DNA of 8,578 nt from CADEEN01 sp040384625 (GTDB lineage: Bacteria; Pseudomonadota; Gammaproteobacteria; Burkholderiales; Burkholderiaceae_C): NCBI GenBank assembly GCA_040384625.1, contig JAZKIW010000003.1:1-8578 (forward strand), read 5' to 3'. A program made the translations under genes and the position numbers. Below are positions 5,275 through 8,578 of the stretch, piece after piece (within the stretch, counting starts at the first letter, position 1; each line of letters opens with the position of its first letter). The notes beneath the pieces were generated by a model, which worked only from the letters and a program-made list of their open reading frames with translations, was not told where the DNA came from and ran no database searches.

Positions 5275-6150
5275 ATGTCGGACGCTTCGCTTACATCCTC
5301 CGAGTTGGTCGCAGCACTGGAGAACAAGACGCTCGAGCTCGCTGCGCTGCAAACTGAACTTGAAGAGACGAACCGTGGCGTTGTGGCGCTCTATGCCGAA
5401 CTCGATGCGCAAGCTGACGAATTGCGGCGGGCGACCGAACTTAAGAGCAGGTTCCTGGCCTACATGAGCCATGAGTTCCGCACCCCAATAGCTTCGTTTC
5501 AGAGCTTGACGCGGCTGCTTCTGGCCCGCACCGACGGGCCGCTTACGCCCGAGCAAGAGAAGCAGGTTCGCTTCATCAGCGACACTGCCGCCGAGTTCGC
5601 CGACATGGTTAACGACCTGCTGGACCTTGCGAAGGTCGAGGCCGGACGCGTCGACATCAACCCCGCATGGTTCGACATGGTGGACCTCTTCTCTGCCCTG
5701 CGCGGCATGTTCCGGCCAGTACTGGTCAACCCCGCAGTGAATCTGGTCTTCATGGAGCCGCAGGGAGCGCCGCGCCTCTTCACCGACGACCGCAAGCTGT
5801 CGCAGATTCTGCGCAATTTCATTTCCAACGCGTTGAAGTTCACCGTGCAGGGAGATGTGCGGGTCTCCGCCGTAGCCAACGAAGATGCGACGGTCACGTT
5901 CGCGGTCGCTGACAGCGGAATTGGCATTGCAAGCGAGGCCCATGCATCGATCTTTCGGGACTTTGTTCAAGTCGACTCACCGCTGCAGAAGCGACTCAGG
6001 GGAACTGGCCTCGGCCTCTCGCTGAGCAAGCGCTTGGCAGAACTGCTAGGGGGGTCTGTTGGGTTCTCGAGCGAGTTGGGGAAGGGATCGACCTTTTGGG
6101 TCACTCTGCCCAAGGAGCTGCGTCCTCAGTCGGCGGCCAGCCATGAGTGA
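5275..6150 (+). CDS. Soluble sensor histidine kinase (coiled coil, HisKA, HATPase)
   Basis: The product has 291 residues. Residues 8-58 form a coiled-coil-like helix rich in Glu, Leu and Ala with no sensory or membrane domain. The HisKA domain follows with SHEFRTPI (65-72) and phosphoacceptor His66. The ATPase domain has the N box Asn181/Asn185 in LRNFISNALKFT, G1 box DSGIGIA (213-219), F box IFRDFVQ (226-232) and G2 box RGTGLGLSLSKRL (242-254). All catalytic motifs are present. Lacking an input domain, it probably receives its signal through protein contact, with the preceding stressosome proteins the obvious candidates. The ATG at 5275 lies 2 bases after the previous stop; a GTG at 5263 would overlap the upstream gene and add four residues. 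Neither has a strong ribosome site, consistent with translational coupling. Likely partners are the receivers of the two genes downstream. Confidence 0.9.
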   Translation: MSDASLTSSELVAALENKTLELAALQTELEETNRGVVALYAELDAQADELRRATELKSRFLAYMSHEFRTPIASFQSLTRLLLARTDGPLTPEQEKQVRFISDTAAEFADMVNDLLDLAKVEAGRVDINPAWFDMVDLFSALRGMFRPVLVNPAVNLVFMEPQGAPRLFTDDRKLSQILRNFISNALKFTVQGDVRVSAVANEDATVTFAVADSGIGIASEAHASIFRDFVQVDSPLQKRLRGTGLGLSLSKRLAELLGGSVGFSSELGKGSTFWVTLPKELRPQSAASHE

Positions 6151-8104
6151 TCAGAACAATTTCCGACCCATCTCAAGGAGCGACCACGTCGTCCTTGTGG
6201 TGGACGACGATCCAGTCGGCCGTTACACCACCGTACGCTGGCTGCAGCACGCGGGCTTTCAGACACGTGAAGCTGCCACAGGCATGGAGGGACTCAATCA
6301 GGCCGACGATGGAGTCTCCGTCATGGTCCTCGACGTCCACCTTCCGGACATCAACGGATTCGAGCTCTGCCGCCTGCTCCGCTCGCGGCCTACCAGCAGT
6401 TTCCTGCCAGTGCTTCACCTCAGCGCGGCCTTTGTCACGGATGAAGACAAGGTGCGGGGCCTCGACTCCGGAGCCGATGCGTATCTGACCCATCCCGTCG
6501 ATCCTGCAGTCTTGGTGGCGACTGTGCAGGCGCTCGTGCGCACGAGAGTGGCAGAGGCTGCACTGCGACGAAGCGAGCGTCGGTTCAAGGCGATCTTTGA
6601 GAGGGCAACTGTGGGAATCGGCCTGCTCGACTTGGAGGGTCGGGTCGTGGAGGCCAACCCCTCGATGCTGGGCTTCATGGGCCGCTCGATGGATCAGGTG
6701 ACCGGCCGGCCCCTGCACGACTTTGTCCCTCCAGCCTTCGCAACGGAAGTCCGAACGCTTCTTGCGCTCGATCCGCATTCCAGCGGGGAGAAGCTGTTTC
6801 CAATCGTCAAGCCTGACGCTTCTTGGCTTGAGGCGGAATGGAGAATGCTTCGCGACGTTGAGCCAGGCCTTCACATGGTCATCGCCACGGACATCACCGC
6901 GAAGACACTGTTGGAGGAGCAACGGCAGCTGACGCTGCAGAGTGAGCGGATGGCGCGTGACGAGGCGCTGCGAGTGGGTCGAGTCAAAGACGAATTGATT
7001 GCTGTCCTGTCGCACGAATTGCGCACGCCCCTTACGACCATGATGGGTTGGATGCACATCTTCCGACGCCGGCCGGTCAGCGATGCCAACTATCAACGAG
7101 GACTGGAAATCATCGAGCGCAATCTCTTGTTGCAAGCTCGCTTGATCTCAGATTTGTTGGATATGTCCAGCATTAGCCTCGGCAAGATGCGACTGTCACT
7201 GGAAGCTGTCCATGTGCAGGAGGTGATCCGGTCAGTGGTGGAGGCGTCGGAGGCGGCGCTGCTGGACAAGGGGCTGCGCGTTGAGTTCGACGCGGCCGAC
7301 GGGTGTCCGGCCATACAAGCCGATCCGGCCCGGTTGCAGCAGATCGTCTCAAACCTCCTCGGGAACGCTATCAAGTTCTCAAACCACGGTGGTCACATCA
7401 AAATTTCCCTCAAACCCAGCGGGGTTGGTGTGGAGGTTTCCGTCGCGGATCAGGGCGCTGGAATCGCCAAGGACTTTCTTCCCAAACTATTTGACCGCTT
7501 TTCTCAAGCGGATGTGGGCAGCAACCGTCGCCACGGTGGCCTGGGTCTCGGCCTGTCGATCGTGCGCCATCTTGTCGAGTCTCATGACGGGACCGTTTCG
7601 GCCGAGAGCGACGGTCCTGGCCAAGGTGCAACGTTTCGCGTTTGGCTCCCGCTTTCCAGGTCTCGCGCCGAGAGTGCTCACCCCTACCCTCCAGGTGAGC
7701 ATCAGGACGGGGATTTCGGCGCAACCTTGACAGGTGTGTCGCTGTTGGTCCTGGATGATGACCCCGACATCCGGACGACTCTGGCGCTCATTCTCCGTGA
7801 CAGAGGCGCTGAAGTGCGCCTGGCAAGCAGTTTCGACGAGGCGCTTTCCGAGATTGCGAAGAGACGTCCCGACATTCTGCTCAGCGACATCGGCATGCCG
7901 GGCAAGGATGGTTACGACCTGATCAGAGAGATTCGTAGCACCGAGAACGGCACGCATCTGCTCGCCGTGGCAATCACATCCTACACAAGAGAGCAGGACA
8001 GAGCGCTTGCGTTGGCTCGCGGTTTCGACGCGCATTGTTCAAAACCAATACAGGCGCTGTCCCTCGTACGGACGCTGCAAGATCTGTTGCGTCGATCGCG
8101 GTGA
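6143..8104 (+). CDS. Hybrid histidine kinase, REC-PAS-HisKA-HATPase-REC
   Basis: The product has 653 residues and is cytoplasmic. The N-terminal receiver (about 16-135) has the acidic patch DDD (21-23), phosphoacceptor Asp64 (VLDVHLPD) and Ser94, but the usual Lys before Pro is His117 (YLTHPVDP). A PAS domain (about 145-255) follows, then a helix, then HisKA with SHELRTPL (290-297) and His291. The ATPase domain has N404/N408, DQGAG (436-440) and GGLGLGLSIVRHL (465-477). The C-terminal receiver (about 532-650) is canonical, with DDD (538-540), Asp582, Thr612 and Lys634. The ATG at 6143 overlaps the preceding kinase stop by 8 bases (ATGAGTGA). A frame extending upstream to 6059 exists but lies inside the previous gene and is not needed. 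The front receiver could be phosphorylated by the preceding kinase and the rear one by this protein's own His291, giving a relay. No HPt domain is visible. Confidence 0.92.
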   Translation: MSDQNNFRPISRSDHVVLVVDDDPVGRYTTVRWLQHAGFQTREAATGMEGLNQADDGVSVMVLDVHLPDINGFELCRLLRSRPTSSFLPVLHLSAAFVTDEDKVRGLDSGADAYLTHPVDPAVLVATVQALVRTRVAEAALRRSERRFKAIFERATVGIGLLDLEGRVVEANPSMLGFMGRSMDQVTGRPLHDFVPPAFATEVRTLLALDPHSSGEKLFPIVKPDASWLEAEWRMLRDVEPGLHMVIATDITAKTLLEEQRQLTLQSERMARDEALRVGRVKDELIAVLSHELRTPLTTMMGWMHIFRRRPVSDANYQRGLEIIERNLLLQARLISDLLDMSSISLGKMRLSLEAVHVQEVIRSVVEASEAALLDKGLRVEFDAADGCPAIQADPARLQQIVSNLLGNAIKFSNHGGHIKISLKPSGVGVEVSVADQGAGIAKDFLPKLFDRFSQADVGSNRRHGGLGLGLSIVRHLVESHDGTVSAESDGPGQGATFRVWLPLSRSRAESAHPYPPGEHQDGDFGATLTGVSLLVLDDDPDIRTTLALILRDRGAEVRLASSFDEALSEIAKRRPDILLSDIGMPGKDGYDLIREIRSTENGTHLLAVAITSYTREQDRALALARGFDAHCSKPIQALSLVRTLQDLLRRSR

Positions 8105-8132
8105 GAAGCAAGTTCATCAGAGACAGATCAAC

Positions 8133-8492
8133 ATGAAGATCCTGTTCGTCGAGGATCATCCAGCCTTGCGCTACTCGATTGCAAAGGAAATGCGCGCGCA
8201 CGGCCACGAAGTGTTCGAGGCAGACAGTGCCGAAGAGGCTCTTGTCCACCTGGGGGCAAACGACATCGAGGTGTTGGTGACTGACGTCGGCCTGCCAGGC
8301 ATGTCAGGTGATGTCTTCGCCGCTGAGGCGCGAGCGCTGCGCCCGAGCGTGCGCCTCGTCTTTGCCACAGGACTGGATAGCGTCAAGGCACCCGCGTCGG
8401 AACGCGACATCGGTCCAACCGTACTGCGTAAGCCATATTCGTGGGTTGAGCTGGCTGCCGCTTTAGATGGGGCGATGGGGCGATTTGAGTGA
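8133..8492 (+). CDS. Stand-alone receiver-domain response regulator
   Basis: The product has 119 residues, a single complete CheY-like receiver: acidic Glu7/Asp8 (FVEDHP), phosphoacceptor Asp51 (TDVGLPG), Thr79 (ATG) and Lys100 (RKPYSW). There is no DNA-binding, GGDEF, EAL or other output domain; the domain fills the whole protein. It would act by binding a partner or by passing phosphate on, most simply as acceptor for one of the two kinases upstream. The ATG lies 28 bases after the hybrid kinase stop, the largest spacing in the run, with only a weak AGAGA as ribosome site. A start inside the hybrid-kinase gene in this frame is unlikely, because MKILFVEDH is a typical receiver beginning. The next gene overlaps its stop by 4 bases. 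Confidence 0.9.
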   Translation: MKILFVEDHPALRYSIAKEMRAHGHEVFEADSAEEALVHLGANDIEVLVTDVGLPGMSGDVFAAEARALRPSVRLVFATGLDSVKAPASERDIGPTVLRKPYSWVELAAALDGAMGRFE

Positions 8493-8578
8493 GCGAGCAA
8501 CAGCGGGTTCAGTCCCAGCTCGGTTGGACTCCCGGCAACTCTTTGATTCGCATCGAGTTCTTCGAGTCGACCGCAACT
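8489..8578 (+). CDS. Start of the next operon gene (partial, 3' cut by window)
   Basis: A GTG at 8489 overlaps the receiver gene stop in the arrangement GTGA. It opens a frame that stays open for 30 codons to the window edge (MSEQQRVQSQLGWTPGNSLI and onward). A G-rich GGGGCG at about 8477-8482 gives a fitting ribosome site. The four-base overlap is a common sign of translational coupling. The first 30 residues are polar, then a short hydrophobic strand (SLIRIEFF); no signal peptide or recognisable domain is seen. By position this gene is the best candidate for the missing output or partner of the pathway, but that is inference only. Confidence 0.6.
   Translation, partial: MSEQQRVQSQLGWTPGNSLIRIEFFESTAT

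Noticed and set aside
6059..6142. Extension of the hybrid kinase upstream to 6059
   Set aside because: The extra residues are a shifted-frame reading of the preceding kinase C-terminus; the ATG at 6143 directly precedes typical receiver sequence.

Overview
The window looks like a high-GC proteobacterial chromosome segment, most likely a betaproteobacterium of the Burkholderiales. That placement is an inference from the GC-rich third codon positions, the pairing of a ribbon-helix-helix regulator with a polyhydroxybutyrate (PHB) depolymerase-type esterase, and the type of stressosome operon. No rRNA, tRNA, CRISPR array, insertion sequence or phage gene was seen. All confidently called genes are on the + strand.

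Layout. (1) Positions 1-92 hold the last 29 codons of an unidentified gene. (2) Positions 93-332 are a regulatory gap with a good sigma70-type promoter (217-245), followed directly by three 11-bp direct repeats (247-279). (3) Positions 333-1889 form a two-gene unit: a CopG/ParD-like ribbon-helix-helix regulator and a PHB depolymerase-family alpha/beta-hydrolase. (4) Positions 1890-2617 are a gene-poor gap with one possible small minus-strand gene and perhaps a decayed reading frame. (5) From 2618 to the window end is a tight operon-like run: rsbR, rsbS, rsbT, a two-domain protein (GHKL ATPase plus SpoIIE/RsbX-type PP2C phosphatase), a soluble histidine kinase, a REC-PAS-HisKA-HATPase-REC hybrid kinase, a stand-alone receiver protein, and the first 30 codons of another gene.

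How the operon probably works. RsbR and RsbS are STAS-domain proteins that build the stressosome in Bacillus. RsbT is the switch kinase that phosphorylates them and is then released to act on a partner. RsbX-type phosphatases reset the complex. Here the reset phosphatase is fused to a second RsbT/RsbW-like ATPase domain. No sigma-B, RsbU, RsbV or RsbW gene follows; the next genes are two-component proteins. The inferred circuit is therefore stress sensing by RsbR/RsbS, release of RsbT, and output through a soluble histidine kinase, a hybrid kinase and a receiver. No DNA-binding or enzymatic output domain lies inside the window, so the final output is either in the cut-off downstream gene or elsewhere.

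The most notable observations are the helically phased repeats at the regulator promoter, the gap-free alignment of RsbT with the ATPase half of the neighbouring phosphatase (a likely tandem duplication and fusion), and four consecutive GHKL-ATPase genes in one stressosome operon that lacks an identifiable output.
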